From IMG/VR virus record IMGVR_UViG_3300031951_000384, positions 1 through 42,360 of that record: a DNA stretch of 42,360 bases; one strand, 5' to 3'. The translations under genes were made by a program, and so were the position numbers. Below the pieces are notes generated by a model. That model saw only the letters and a program-made list of their open reading frames with translations. It did no database searches and was not told where the DNA came from. Shown one piece after another: positions 21,001 through 29,374 of this stretch. The stretch is from a virus. The first letter of the stretch is position 1. The number at the start of each line of letters is the position of its first letter.

Positions 21001-21350
21001 TTATCAAATTCACCGAACAAGAGATGACACACAGGGATGACTTCAAGATAGAGTTGCCCGACGATTACTTCCCAGACAGCCCATCAATATCTGTCATGGG
21101 CACTTTTAGGTGTCCAATATGCCAGAGCAAGCACTTTTACGTGCTGCCCAACGAGGTGGGGGCAATGTTCACACTCATCTTGGGTGGCGTCCCTGAAGAG
21201 GGCATGGGAGAGGCCATGATGAAGCTGGTGGCATATGTACAAACCTTGGATTACCTCAACGAGGCTGAAAGATTGCACCTGCTGACGGGTGTCTGCTCAG
21301 TGGAGTGTGAGTTTGAGTGGGTCAACTCAAAACTGTGGGAGGACGAATGA
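20997..21350 (+). CDS. Zinc-binding hypothetical protein
   Basis: 117 residues from ATG at 20997 (AAGGAG nine bases upstream, ATGA overlap with previous stop). MIIKFTEQEMTHRDDFKIEL leads to a CPIC knuckle at ~38-41 and a second Cys pair in VCSVECEFEW near the C-terminus, a likely split zinc ribbon around a helical middle (MGEAMMKLVAYVQTLDYLNE). Unknown family; it heads a row of small coupled proteins. Confidence 0.6.
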   Translation: MIIKFTEQEMTHRDDFKIELPDDYFPDSPSISVMGTFRCPICQSKHFYVLPNEVGAMFTLILGGVPEEGMGEAMMKLVAYVQTLDYLNEAERLHLLTGVCSVECEFEWVNSKLWEDE

Positions 21351-21544
21351 TCTCTCTACGATCTGCGATTCGACTCTTTCTGATTCCCATGGATGTCCCG
21401 TTGGACAGACGTGATATGTCAGAAGACCACAATCTAAGGTGGCTTCAACGCAACCTTAGACTCAACAACGACGGACCAGAAGTGGACGTTGTTCTCAAGT
21501 ATGTCTCGCTGGTTCTCAGCGGACAGGAATGGATAGAGGAATGA
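21347..21544 (+). CDS. Hypothetical 65-residue protein
   Basis: ATG at 21347 overlaps the previous stop (ATGA) and has GGAGG before it. MISLRSAIRLFLIPMDVPLD is followed by RRDMSEDHNLRWLQRNLRLN, then an amphipathic helix (VDVVLKYVSLVLSGQEWIEE). No motif recognised. It is tightly coupled on both sides. Confidence 0.6.
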   Translation: MISLRSAIRLFLIPMDVPLDRRDMSEDHNLRWLQRNLRLNNDGPEVDVVLKYVSLVLSGQEWIEE

Positions 21545-21870
21545 AAGAAAAGGCAACAAGTTGGGGCGCTGTTACAGTGCCCATCGTAACAAAAGACAAC
21601 AGAGACTACGCCCTCGTCATCAGATCTGATGGGCCAACTCTTATGTTGTCTGTTACAGAAGACGGCAACATTATGCCAGTATCAGAATGGGCTTACAAGC
21701 TTGAGTCCATCAGACACGATGTGACAGGCCAGTTTGCGTACTTCAGCTCCACAAGCGAGCTGTGGGGGCTGTTGGTTGATCTAATCATGTTCGAAAATGA
21801 ACTGACGCTCTTTGAAGGAGAAGAAGATGGCGAAGAAGCTAGTGACAGTGACAATAACCTGGGAGATTGA
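21541..21870 (+). CDS. Hypothetical 109-residue protein
   Basis: ATG at 21541 overlaps the preceding stop (ATGA), with GAGGA immediately upstream. Starts MKEKATSWGAVTVPIVTKDN and has beta-rich first half (DYALVIRSDGPTLMLSVTED), then a helix (ELWGLLVDLIMFENELTLFE) and an acidic tail (EGEEDGEEASDSDNN). Its 3' end overlaps the next gene by 44 bases in another frame. Family unknown. Confidence 0.6.
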   Translation: MKEKATSWGAVTVPIVTKDNRDYALVIRSDGPTLMLSVTEDGNIMPVSEWAYKLESIRHDVTGQFAYFSSTSELWGLLVDLIMFENELTLFEGEEDGEEASDSDNNLGD

Positions 21871-22075
21871 CGAAGGAATCTATCTTCCGGAGGAGTACGC
21901 ACCGAGTCAGAAAGACGTTGACGAGGTGACAGCATGGTTAATTGAAGACGATGTGGAAGATTACCTCTTTGAGATGCACATCGAAAACATCGTCCGTGAT
22001 TCCATGGAAAAGCTAGGAGCCAAAACAACAGAGTCCGTTACTTGGACAGAATGGGAGACAAGCAATGCAAGCTAA
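21827..22075 (+). CDS. Hypothetical 82-residue acidic protein
   Basis: ATG at 21827 preceded by GAAGGAG. MAKKLVTVTITWEIDEGIYL is a beta hairpin-like start, followed by acidic helices (KDVDEVTAWLIEDDVEDYLF). It overlaps both neighbours out of frame, showing strong compression. No known motif. Confidence 0.55.
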   Translation: MAKKLVTVTITWEIDEGIYLPEEYAPSQKDVDEVTAWLIEDDVEDYLFEMHIENIVRDSMEKLGAKTTESVTWTEWETSNAS

Positions 22076-22301
22076 GCAGTACAAGCACACGATAGTCAAG
22101 ATCCGCACGGGCAGATACCGAGGTCGTCTGTACTTCAGAACGGTAACTGACACCGGAGAAACTTCGGACTGGTACCACATTTGGTCTTACGACGGGTACA
22201 CCCGTCGTGGAACACGGCGCCACATGCTGCGCAAGTCAGTTGAGTTGCGCAAGGTTGACAGATTCGATATGCGCCACCCAATCAATCCCCCCAAGGAGTA
22301 A
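22065..22301 (+). CDS. Hypothetical basic 78-residue protein
   Basis: ATG at 22065 with GGGAGACAAG upstream; overlaps the end of the previous gene by 11 bases. It is Arg/Lys/Tyr-rich (TGRYRGRLYFRTVTDTGETS, GYTRRGTRRHMLRKSVELRK), with a beta-rich first half, so nucleic-acid binding is plausible. No family recognised. Confidence 0.55.
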   Translation: MQAKQYKHTIVKIRTGRYRGRLYFRTVTDTGETSDWYHIWSYDGYTRRGTRRHMLRKSVELRKVDRFDMRHPINPPKE

Positions 22302-22303
22302 CC

Positions 22304-22501
22304 ATGAAACGTTGCGTATTCTGCGACGAAGAAATTGACGACGAACGCCCGTATGACTACTGCTTGAGTACTGAATGCTACAAGATGGGATTCAAACAAG
22401 CAGAGTACGTTGTACTGGGAGTACACAAGAGCACCCCCATAATTTGTTCAGCCACTGACAGCCTTGTCACTGCTAACAAATCATACATGAACCCCAAGTG
22501 A
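22304..22501 (+). CDS. Small zinc-knuckle protein
   Basis: 65 residues; AAGGAG seven bases before ATG at 22304. Begins MKRCVFCDEEIDDERPYDYC and continues LSTECY, so Cys4, Cys7, Cys20 and Cys25 can hold a zinc. The remaining half is polar with one Cys in PIICSAT. Last of the small-gene row before the MoxR/VWA operon, separated from it by a hairpin. Confidence 0.6.
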   Translation: MKRCVFCDEEIDDERPYDYCLSTECYKMGFKQAEYVVLGVHKSTPIICSATDSLVTANKSYMNPK

Positions 22502-22520
22502 CTTCTGTCACATCAAGATC

Positions 22521-22546
22521 CCCACAACTTCCCATGAGTTTGTGGG
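22521..22546 (+). promoter_or_regulatory. Hairpin in leader of MoxR gene
   Basis: CCCACAA/TTGTGGG seven-pair stem with a twelve-base loop, about 44 bases before the MoxR-like start codon. No T run follows, so more likely an attenuator, processing site or mRNA stabiliser than a terminator. Confidence 0.4.
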
Positions 22547-22589
22547 TTGTAATACAAGATAACACAACACGAGACAAGGAACAAAAGAC

Positions 22590-23876
22590 ATGGCAAGTAC
22601 CAAAGAATTGCGAGAAGGCATGCGAGTGGTGGGTAAGTACCCGCCGTTCAAGAATGCCGAAGGCACAATCACACGGGCGACGTTGATGCCTGGTGGCCCC
22701 GGTAGCAAGATCGAAGTGACGTTCGATGATCCGTTGCTGGGCGTCGTTGAGATCCTGCCCAAGGGCGTTGTAATCCTGGGACGTTCCAACGTCGCAAACG
22801 CCGCCCCGTCCAATGCCCCTCAGCCCTCCAACGGAGTGGTCGTCAGCAACCTGCGAATCGAATCGTTGGATGATCCGGCGCTCGATCCGTTCCGACCGAA
22901 CATCGACCCCAAGAACTACGTATCCCGTACTCTTGCAGGAGACCTCACCGACATTGACGTGATGATGAAGTACTTCAATCGTCGTGACGAGAATGACGGA
23001 TATCCGGTGTCTGTCGCCCTTGTGGGTGACACTCAGTCAGGTAAGACATACTTGGCTCAAGTGATGGCATTCAAGGTTGCTGAACAGCTTGGCCTTGACA
23101 AGCCGTTGCCGGTGTTCACACTTGCCGGTTCGTCGGCAATCACTGACCATGACTTGTTCGGCCAGTACCGACCGGTGGTCGTCAACGGTCAGGAGCAGTT
23201 GGTGTGGATGGAGGGTATCGTTGCCCTCGCGGCCCGTATCGGTGGCATCCTCTACCTTGACGAGGTGAATGCAATGTCCGGTGCTGTTACCGCGGCTATT
23301 CACCCGTTGCTGGACAACCGTCACCAGTTCGTCAACATCCGCAAGCCGGTGTGGGACGGACGAGTGTTCACTGATCCGGTGACTGGAGTGGAAACCCATG
23401 AGGGTTCGTTCCGTCCCGAAATCGTGCATGCCGACAAGAACTTGTGGATTCTTTCCTCTTGGAATCCCGGCTATGCTGGTATGTCCAAGACCAACGAAGC
23501 GTTTGCTAACCGCTTCAAGCTGCTGGAGTGGAACTACGACGAGGATGTGGAAAAGAAACTGATCAAGTCTCCTGCTATCCGCTTGCTTGGTCAGGCATTG
23601 CGTAATGCTCGCGCACAGCGTAGCATCGTCACCCCAGTGGGTACCAGAGCGTTGCAGTTGCTTGAAGGTGACTTGGTTCACCTTGGAGTTGACTTCAGCT
23701 TGTGGGCGTTCATGGGCCAGTTCGTCTCGCAAAACGAGAAGATCGTGGTATCCGAAATCATCAAGGACCGTGGTATCGAAGAGATGCTTCGTGCGGAATT
23801 TGAGCCTCAGCCTGAAGAACCAACCACCAGTGACGTGGTGGAAAATGTAACCTCAGAATTCAACCTGTCTCTCTGA
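22590..23876 (+). CDS. MoxR/CobS-type AAA+ ATPase
   Basis: 428 residues, AAGGAA upstream of ATG. Residues ~10-65 form a small beta barrel (GMRVVGKYPPFKNAEGTITR), then a linker, then the AAA+ core: Walker A GDTQSGKT at 146-153, Walker B ILYLDEVN at 220-227, sensor-1 region SSWNPG at 289-294, arginine-finger-like NEAFANRFK at 302-310. The C-terminal lid follows (to ~400) and the tail is acidic. These are MoxR/RavA/CobS clade hallmarks, AAA+ machines that work with VWA-domain partners on protein assemblies or metal-chelatase complexes. The next gene encodes exactly such a partner. CobS-like cobaltochelatase identity is possible but nothing else of the cobalamin pathway is seen. Confidence 0.9.
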   Translation: MASTKELREGMRVVGKYPPFKNAEGTITRATLMPGGPGSKIEVTFDDPLLGVVEILPKGVVILGRSNVANAAPSNAPQPSNGVVVSNLRIESLDDPALDPFRPNIDPKNYVSRTLAGDLTDIDVMMKYFNRRDENDGYPVSVALVGDTQSGKTYLAQVMAFKVAEQLGLDKPLPVFTLAGSSAITDHDLFGQYRPVVVNGQEQLVWMEGIVALAARIGGILYLDEVNAMSGAVTAAIHPLLDNRHQFVNIRKPVWDGRVFTDPVTGVETHEGSFRPEIVHADKNLWILSSWNPGYAGMSKTNEAFANRFKLLEWNYDEDVEKKLIKSPAIRLLGQALRNARAQRSIVTPVGTRALQLLEGDLVHLGVDFSLWAFMGQFVSQNEKIVVSEIIKDRGIEEMLRAEFEPQPEEPTTSDVVENVTSEFNLSL

Positions 23877-23892
23877 ATAGAAAGGTACAAGA

Positions 23893-26235
23893 GTGACTAC
23901 CAAAAAACCAAAGATAGACCCTGAGATTCTCAAACGCAGAAATGCCGAGAGAGCATCAGCCAACCGAGAGCGTAAGCGCATCGAAGAATCACATCGTGAA
24001 TCAGTATTGTCGATGATCGCTCACGACAACTACAACGACAAGTTGTACACACCTTCGGTGTTTCGTCCTGGTATGAGTGAGTCATACTGGGACCAAGACC
24101 GGACGGCACTGTGGCGTAGACAGACTTCCGCTCTGGCTTATGTCCTTGGTCAGCGTGCACAGTCAGTTCTAACGTCGTTTGGAATCAACCCCAGCGTAAC
24201 CGTTACTGAAGATACCAGTTTGGATATGCCTGTCATAGCGTGTACAAACTTCAAAGACATCGAAATACTGGTTAACCTCAACAAAGTTGATTTCAAAGAC
24301 ATGGAATCAGTTGCGGAGGTACTTATGGCCATCAAGGGTGTGGTGTACCACGAAGGTGGTCACATACTCCACACACTTGGGTTCGATGTGTTGTTTGACT
24401 GTGCGTTGATGGACAACAAGGTTGAACCAATCTCTATTGTGCGCCACGCACGTTGGGGTGGCGACTACATGCAAGAGACTTACCCTGCTTACAAAGGCGA
24501 AGAAAGTGAGTTTAGGTCTCCGTACGTGTCAATGGCAGAGCCGATCGACAAAGTGGTTTCCGAGAACATACGTATTGTGCCTGACGGACGATCTGATTCA
24601 GTAGACGAAGCCAGATACAGCCTGCATGAGCACTATCGCCAATTCGGTAAGGTCAAGGATTGGGTTAGACCAGCGTGGAATTGTCTGGAGGACGGCCGTA
24701 TGGAGGACATAGTGGTTCGCAATACTCCGTCCATGGCTGGCTATCTGGAAGCAGTGACACTCAAACTGATCGTAGAGCCGTCGAAACACCCAGGTTCTGT
24801 TTGGCCCATGATTGCGTCTCGCACGTATCTTTCCGATGATGTGTATCACATGATCAAGGAGTTGGCTGTTGAGTACCTTGAACAACAAGGTAAGCCGCTG
24901 GAGATGATTGAAGAGTGTGAAGAGTTGGTGCGCAAGTTTAGAAGATCAACAACCCCCACTGAAGTGGTTGTATCTTCGTGGGAGTTTGCCACTTTCCTGC
25001 ACAGATGGGTGTCCAATGAGAACACCACACCCAAGCCACCGCATGGTGGTGGTCGTTGGACCAGAGGTGAAAATAGGGATAATCACAAGAGTTCACAAGA
25101 ACCCAAAGGAGCATCTTCACCTGGTGAACACCCAGAAGGTATCAACAATAATACTGAGATCACCGAGAAGCCCAAGTTTGAGAACGAAGAAATAGATCCT
25201 CAGTCTACGAACAAGGGACGGACAGCTGGTTCTGGAAGCCAACAAAGTCAAGAGACTGGTGAAGGTGAAGGACAAGGTAGTCCAACCAAATCAGACAAGC
25301 CTTCCCTTAGCGATCAAGGAGGTAAGGGAGAAGACAAGGAAGACTCTAGACCACTTGATCGTGGTGCTGGGTCTGATGGAACCGGTGGGCAAATCAAGCA
25401 CAATGTCAACTACGCTGAGTTGCGTAAGCAACTTAAGGATAGAATCATTAAGGCGACTAAGAGTGTGTCCAGTGTTACTGACGCTGAGCAGTTTATGAGT
25501 GATGTGAACAAGGAGCTGTCAAAGCCTCTTATCCGAACTCAGGCAACGACAGCGTTGAGCAACGAACTGATTGACAAAGCAAACAAAGTTGCCGGTGCAA
25601 TGCTCAATGCACTCGCTCCTCTAGCAGTGACCGCTGACCCAGCGTGGCGGTTCCGTCAGGAAAATGGTGTCTTGGACCCAGTGTCCTACAAGACTCATGA
25701 ACCAGGCGACAGCGACTATTGGATTGACTACGAGGGTGAAGGCTCGACTGGCCATAGCCTTTCGGTGTCTGTGTTGCTTGACACGTCGGGGTCGATGGAT
25801 GCATGGATGGATGAGTTGTCGGTCGCAGCGTATGGTATTCGTCTTGCGTGCGATAGTTTGGAAATTCCTTGCACTGTTTCAACATTCGACACAGATGCCT
25901 ATATGCTGTACCCGCACGAAGAAAATGTGGCACCATTGCTCATACACGACGGTGGCGGTACAAACCCGAGAGCTGCTTTGAAGCAGGTGGAAAACCAGAA
26001 AGCAGGAAAGCAACGACAGCTGGTCGTCGTGTTGACAGACGGTGCATGGTCTGACGTCAAGTCAATCAAACCGTTCGTGCAACCAGGACAGTACTGGGTG
26101 TTGACCGCTCTTGGCGACGGTGCATATGCAGGTACCTTCGTGGAAGGTAAAGGTGCTGACGTAACTTTGGTCATCAATGATGTGGCAGAGTTGCCGAAGA
26201 AGGTTGAGCAATCCCTATCAAATTTCCTAGCATAG
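23893..26235 (+). CDS. HExxH metallopeptidase-like and VWA-domain protein (CobT/ViaA-like partner)
   Basis: 780 residues, GTG start. Residues ~1-40 are basic and coiled. At 153-157 lies HEGGH inside VVYHEGGHILHT, a zincin-type HExxH site with Glu154; NCLEDGRMED at 263-272 supplies acidic residues that could give the third ligand, as in VWA-linked and CobT-like proteins. Residues ~385-500 are a Gly/Ser/Lys-rich linker. The C-terminal VWA domain (~625-780) has complete MIDAS residues: DTSGS at 630-634, Thr690 in GGGTNP, Asp716 in LTDGAW. It is 16 bases after the MoxR gene. Together they would form a chaperone or remodelling complex, possibly with protease activity. Confidence 0.9.
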   Translation: MTTKKPKIDPEILKRRNAERASANRERKRIEESHRESVLSMIAHDNYNDKLYTPSVFRPGMSESYWDQDRTALWRRQTSALAYVLGQRAQSVLTSFGINPSVTVTEDTSLDMPVIACTNFKDIEILVNLNKVDFKDMESVAEVLMAIKGVVYHEGGHILHTLGFDVLFDCALMDNKVEPISIVRHARWGGDYMQETYPAYKGEESEFRSPYVSMAEPIDKVVSENIRIVPDGRSDSVDEARYSLHEHYRQFGKVKDWVRPAWNCLEDGRMEDIVVRNTPSMAGYLEAVTLKLIVEPSKHPGSVWPMIASRTYLSDDVYHMIKELAVEYLEQQGKPLEMIEECEELVRKFRRSTTPTEVVVSSWEFATFLHRWVSNENTTPKPPHGGGRWTRGENRDNHKSSQEPKGASSPGEHPEGINNNTEITEKPKFENEEIDPQSTNKGRTAGSGSQQSQETGEGEGQGSPTKSDKPSLSDQGGKGEDKEDSRPLDRGAGSDGTGGQIKHNVNYAELRKQLKDRIIKATKSVSSVTDAEQFMSDVNKELSKPLIRTQATTALSNELIDKANKVAGAMLNALAPLAVTADPAWRFRQENGVLDPVSYKTHEPGDSDYWIDYEGEGSTGHSLSVSVLLDTSGSMDAWMDELSVAAYGIRLACDSLEIPCTVSTFDTDAYMLYPHEENVAPLLIHDGGGTNPRAALKQVENQKAGKQRQLVVVLTDGAWSDVKSIKPFVQPGQYWVLTALGDGAYAGTFVEGKGADVTLVINDVAELPKKVEQSLSNFLA

Positions 26236-26243
26236 GAGGAAAC

Positions 26244-26519
26244 GTGGAATGGTCAGAAGTATCTGACGTGGAAGAAGACAACGAACTTCCCAAAGTAATC
26301 AACGTCCTACGAATGGTTAGTTACTCTGTAGAAGAGGCGCTAACTAGTCTGCAGGAGTTTGGGGAGTACCCAGAACCAACGATAGAGGATGTTATGAACG
26401 TCGTGGCAACGTGGGCGAGCGAAGACTTTGGGTGTGATTGGAATCATCCGGTAGACCCAACAAAACTTGTCTACACCGACGAGTACAACAACATACTCTA
26501 TGCTCCAGGTGAGGCATGA
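26244..26519 (+). CDS. Hypothetical acidic 91-residue protein
   Basis: GTG start at 26244 with AGGAGG upstream. MEWSEVSDVEEDNELPKVIN is acidic, followed by a helix-rich part (MVSYSVEEALTSLQEFGEYP) and a Trp/Asp segment with one Cys (WASEDFGCDWNHPVDPTKL). It overlaps the helicase start by ATGA. It may be a regulator or subunit of the MoxR/VWA or helicase genes; no family recognised. Confidence 0.6.
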   Translation: MEWSEVSDVEEDNELPKVINVLRMVSYSVEEALTSLQEFGEYPEPTIEDVMNVVATWASEDFGCDWNHPVDPTKLVYTDEYNNILYAPGEA

Positions 26520-27976
26520 GACAGCCTAGACCGGCAATCGTGCCGCCGTCCAACCAGCTAGTTCTACCGTCCCTCAACATAAGCCTGTACGACTACCAAA
26601 TCGAAGCGTTTGAATGGGCTGTGTCTAAAAAGCAGTCTTATCTTGCGTTAGATATGGGTTTAGGTAAAACAGCAATAGCTATTGCTGTGGCGTCTGCCCT
26701 AGTTGAGCAGGAGCAACAAAAAGTACTAATCGTAGTACCACCGAGCTTGGTGTGGAACTGGGTTAGCGAGATAAGTAAATTTAACCCTAATCTGAAAACT
26801 GCTGTACTCAGAGGTCAGTCCGTGCACAGTCTTCCTGATGCGGATGTTTACATTATCGGTAACGCAGTTCTAACTCACTGGTCAGTAGCCCTTATGGGAG
26901 AAATTGATGCAATCATCGTTGATGAGGCACATTTCTTCAAGAATGCATCAAAGCGTACCAAGTCTTTGATAAACATAAGTAACTATCTGCCTAGTGATGC
27001 GGTTAAAGTACTGATGAGCGGTACGCCCGCTCCAAACGGTAGAAACATGGAACTCGTATCTCAGATAGATTTCTTGGGTTCTAACGCATGGGCAGGAATA
27101 GGTGGTATTGGCCACTTCTATCAACACTACGCACCGTGGTCTGGTAAAACAGTAAACGGTAGAAAAGTTGGTAGGATATCAACCAATGACCTAGACCTTA
27201 AAAATCGTATGCATGACTCTTTTATGTTCAGACGTAAGAGAGACGAGGTAATTGATTTGCCTACCAAGTTTCGGGCGACCGTTACTTTGGAAGGTTCTGG
27301 CCCCGCAGTGCAAGATTATATGGATGTCCATAATGATCTCATTGCGTGGCTTGAATCAATAAACCGAGACACTACGGGAGCCGAAAGAGCATATGCTTTG
27401 GTTCAGCTGGGTTACCTACGAAAACATGTTGGTAGAGCAAAGACAGATGCCATTATCAAACATGTATCGGAGATACTGGATAACGAGCCAGGTGGAATGT
27501 TTATTGTTGCCGAGCACGTAGACACAATGAACGCCCTTACTGCTGGGTTATCTAAGTACAACCCCTGTGAAGTGCGAGGTGGTATGTCGGAGGGCGCTAA
27601 AAAAGCAGCGGTCAACGACTTCAACAGTGGTGCTTCACGAGTAATGGTTGGGCAGATTATCTCAGCTGGTACAGGATTAACACTTACTGGTAATGGTGTA
27701 AACCAAAACTATCGTGGTGTTATTGCCCAGTTACCTTGGAATCCTGCCTCACTAAAACAAGCAGAGGATAGGTTACACCGAATATCACAAACACTTGATG
27801 TTCACATAACCATACCTTTGTGCCACATCGAAGGATGCGAAACAATTGATGAGAGATTGTGGAGTGTCCTTGAAGAGAAAGCCTTTTCTACCGGCATTCT
27901 AATTGACGGTCAAGGAGAGGTACTGCTAGAGCAAATACAAAACGGAGTCTTGGACTCGTACAGAAAGCGAAGATAG
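26516..27976 (+). CDS. SNF2-family DNA helicase/translocase
   Basis: 486 residues, single-domain-size SNF2 protein. Q-like motif LYDYQIEAFEWA at ~24-35, motif I DMGLGKT at 46-52, motif II DEAH at 136-139, motif III SGTPAPN at 168-174, and motif VI QAEDRLHRISQ at 415-425; motif V region SAGTGLTLTG lies about forty residues earlier. This compact group (SMARCAL1/HARP-like helicases) is common in phages, where it acts in replication-fork restart, recombination or nucleoprotein removal. It uses ATP to move on DNA. Coupled with ATGA to the previous gene. Confidence 0.92.
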   Translation: MRQPRPAIVPPSNQLVLPSLNISLYDYQIEAFEWAVSKKQSYLALDMGLGKTAIAIAVASALVEQEQQKVLIVVPPSLVWNWVSEISKFNPNLKTAVLRGQSVHSLPDADVYIIGNAVLTHWSVALMGEIDAIIVDEAHFFKNASKRTKSLINISNYLPSDAVKVLMSGTPAPNGRNMELVSQIDFLGSNAWAGIGGIGHFYQHYAPWSGKTVNGRKVGRISTNDLDLKNRMHDSFMFRRKRDEVIDLPTKFRATVTLEGSGPAVQDYMDVHNDLIAWLESINRDTTGAERAYALVQLGYLRKHVGRAKTDAIIKHVSEILDNEPGGMFIVAEHVDTMNALTAGLSKYNPCEVRGGMSEGAKKAAVNDFNSGASRVMVGQIISAGTGLTLTGNGVNQNYRGVIAQLPWNPASLKQAEDRLHRISQTLDVHITIPLCHIEGCETIDERLWSVLEEKAFSTGILIDGQGEVLLEQIQNGVLDSYRKRR

Positions 27977-27978
27977 CC

Positions 27979-28344
27979 ATGTCAGCAATAAACGAAGTGA
28001 TCAAAGACACCGCTCAAGATTGGGTCAAGCTAAAAGCAGAGCTGGACGTGATCAAGAGCAAGTTTGAAGCCTTGGACGCCATGTTGAAAGACATGATGTA
28101 TGAATCTGGGGTTACAACTGTAACCCTGGACGAAGTAACGATTGAGCTGTCTACTCCTGCTAGACGGTCTTTCGACGCTCAAGTGCTCAAAGATTTGGTT
28201 AGTGCTTCAGTGTTCAACAAGGTTACCAAGCCTTCCGTTGACACACAGTTGATGGATGCCGCGATCAAGATGGGCACGATAAAGCAGGAGGTGGCTGATC
28301 AAGTAACAAAGAAAACCGAGTACAAGCAACTACGAGTGAAATGA
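27979..28344 (+). CDS. Hypothetical protein, Gam/coiled-coil-like
   Basis: 121 residues starting two bases after the helicase stop. Residues ~13-42 are a coiled coil (WVKLKAELDVIKSKFEALDA), followed by a beta part (GVTTVTLDEVTIELSTPARR) and a helical C-terminus ending EVADQVTKKTEYKQLRVK. The layout is similar to phage proteins placed beside recombination helicases (Gam or Gp157-like). The sequence resemblance is general; function inferred from the neighbour. Confidence 0.6.
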   Translation: MSAINEVIKDTAQDWVKLKAELDVIKSKFEALDAMLKDMMYESGVTTVTLDEVTIELSTPARRSFDAQVLKDLVSASVFNKVTKPSVDTQLMDAAIKMGTIKQEVADQVTKKTEYKQLRVK

Positions 28345-28350
28345 GAAACG

Positions 28351-28620
28351 TTGGAAGAATCACTTATCAACTTGATTCTGGAAGTTGTTGATTCACAAAC
28401 TACCTATTCAGCGGCCTCATACAGAAAATTACGTGAGTCGTTGTTTGTGTTGGACTGTGAGTGTGTAAAAACCAAGGAGTATGAAACGTACATAAGGGAA
28501 AGCGTATCAAACCGCGTTTTTGTATTTACGTATACGGGTGAGATGTACTCACATACGTGTAAAAAATGTGAATTGATAGACAAGTTAAACACCAAAATAA
28601 ACCAAGTAGAAAGCGAATAA
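28351..28620 (+). CDS. Hypothetical protein with CxC and CxxC pairs
   Basis: 89 residues; start TTG at 28351 after GAGAAACG is the best choice because no ATG precedes. MEESLINLILEVVDSQTTYS then LFVLDCECVKTKEYETYIRE; later SHTCKKCELIDKLN. Cys pairs CEC and CKKC may bind zinc. No family recognised. Confidence 0.5.
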   Translation: MEESLINLILEVVDSQTTYSAASYRKLRESLFVLDCECVKTKEYETYIRESVSNRVFVFTYTGEMYSHTCKKCELIDKLNTKINQVESE

Positions 28621-28625
28621 AAGAA

Positions 28626-29201
28626 ATGTTTGATTATTACGAAGTGTTTGAAGAGTTCGGGGCTTCCCCGGCAACCCCCGAAGAGTGGGAACACATGAGA
28701 ACCGGACAAGACATGGTGTGGATGTACCACGTTACATCCAATTTCACCGAGCGTCTGATGCAGAGTTACATGCAAACCCACAAAGATGCAAGAGTCATGG
28801 CAAATGAAATGGATTTGTTCATCGAGGAATTGCAACGACAGACAGGATTGCGCCCTGAAGAGACAGGTATCGCAGCCCATCTGGGTCAAGTGATCGCGGT
28901 GGACCGTGAATTCCGTGACGACCCAGAGGGTGCTCGTCAGTTTGCCCGTGAAAGCTACGAGTCATCGTTGGAGAGAGAACAGCAAGTCGATGATGACTTG
29001 GAGAATGACAGCGTTGACCAAGATATCCGAGCACTAGCCGAGGATATGGCACAAATGCTTAAAGAGCGCCATACCAAGAAGCGCCAGATGGATGCTGAAC
29101 TCGGGCGCATGGAATACCTGATGGCTTCAACAGAGCTTGACAAGGTGTTTCAAGCATTCGATTCCATCTTTGGAACGAATGACAAGGAGGAGAAGAAGTG
29201 A
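28626..29201 (+). CDS. Hypothetical 191-residue helical protein
   Basis: Starts MFDYYEVFEEFGASPATPEE. Nearly all helical, highly charged with long coiled-coil stretches (MANEMDLFIEELQRQTGLRP, DIRALAEDMAQMLKERHTKK). No Cys or membrane segment. Weak ribosome site (AAAGAAATG context), but the next gene is coupled (GTGA). Function unknown; perhaps a DNA- or protein-binding scaffold. Confidence 0.6.
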   Translation: MFDYYEVFEEFGASPATPEEWEHMRTGQDMVWMYHVTSNFTERLMQSYMQTHKDARVMANEMDLFIEELQRQTGLRPEETGIAAHLGQVIAVDREFRDDPEGARQFARESYESSLEREQQVDDDLENDSVDQDIRALAEDMAQMLKERHTKKRQMDAELGRMEYLMASTELDKVFQAFDSIFGTNDKEEKK

Positions 29202-29374
29202 ACAAGGAACAGTTGCACCAAGAACTGTACAAAGTTCTATCAGAAATTGATGACACGTTGAGCATCACCGCTGGTCATCAAATTGCGTCGGCACCTGTCA
29301 TGACCGACAGACTGTTGGACATAAGAAACATTGTAAACGCATTACTTAACATGGAGGAAATTTCAAATGGATGA
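29198..29374 (+). CDS. 58-residue helical protein, GTG start
   Basis: GTG at 29198 overlaps the previous stop (GTGA) and has AAGGAGG upstream. Its end overlaps the next gene by eight bases. Sequence MNKEQLHQELYKVLSEIDDT continues as two amphipathic helices (VMTDRLLDIRNIVNALLNME). Overlap at both ends supports expression. Function unknown. Confidence 0.65.
   Translation: MNKEQLHQELYKVLSEIDDTLSITAGHQIASAPVMTDRLLDIRNIVNALLNMEEISNG

Noticed and set aside
23037-23732. 231-codon minus-strand open frame opposite the MoxR gene
   Set aside because: His/Gln/Val-rich shadow of the well-supported AAA+ domain; no ribosome site.
22590-26235. Considered a plain cobaltochelatase CobS-CobT pair
   Set aside because: No other cobalamin gene is nearby and the HEGGH site is not part of CobT as I know it; kept only as an alternative.
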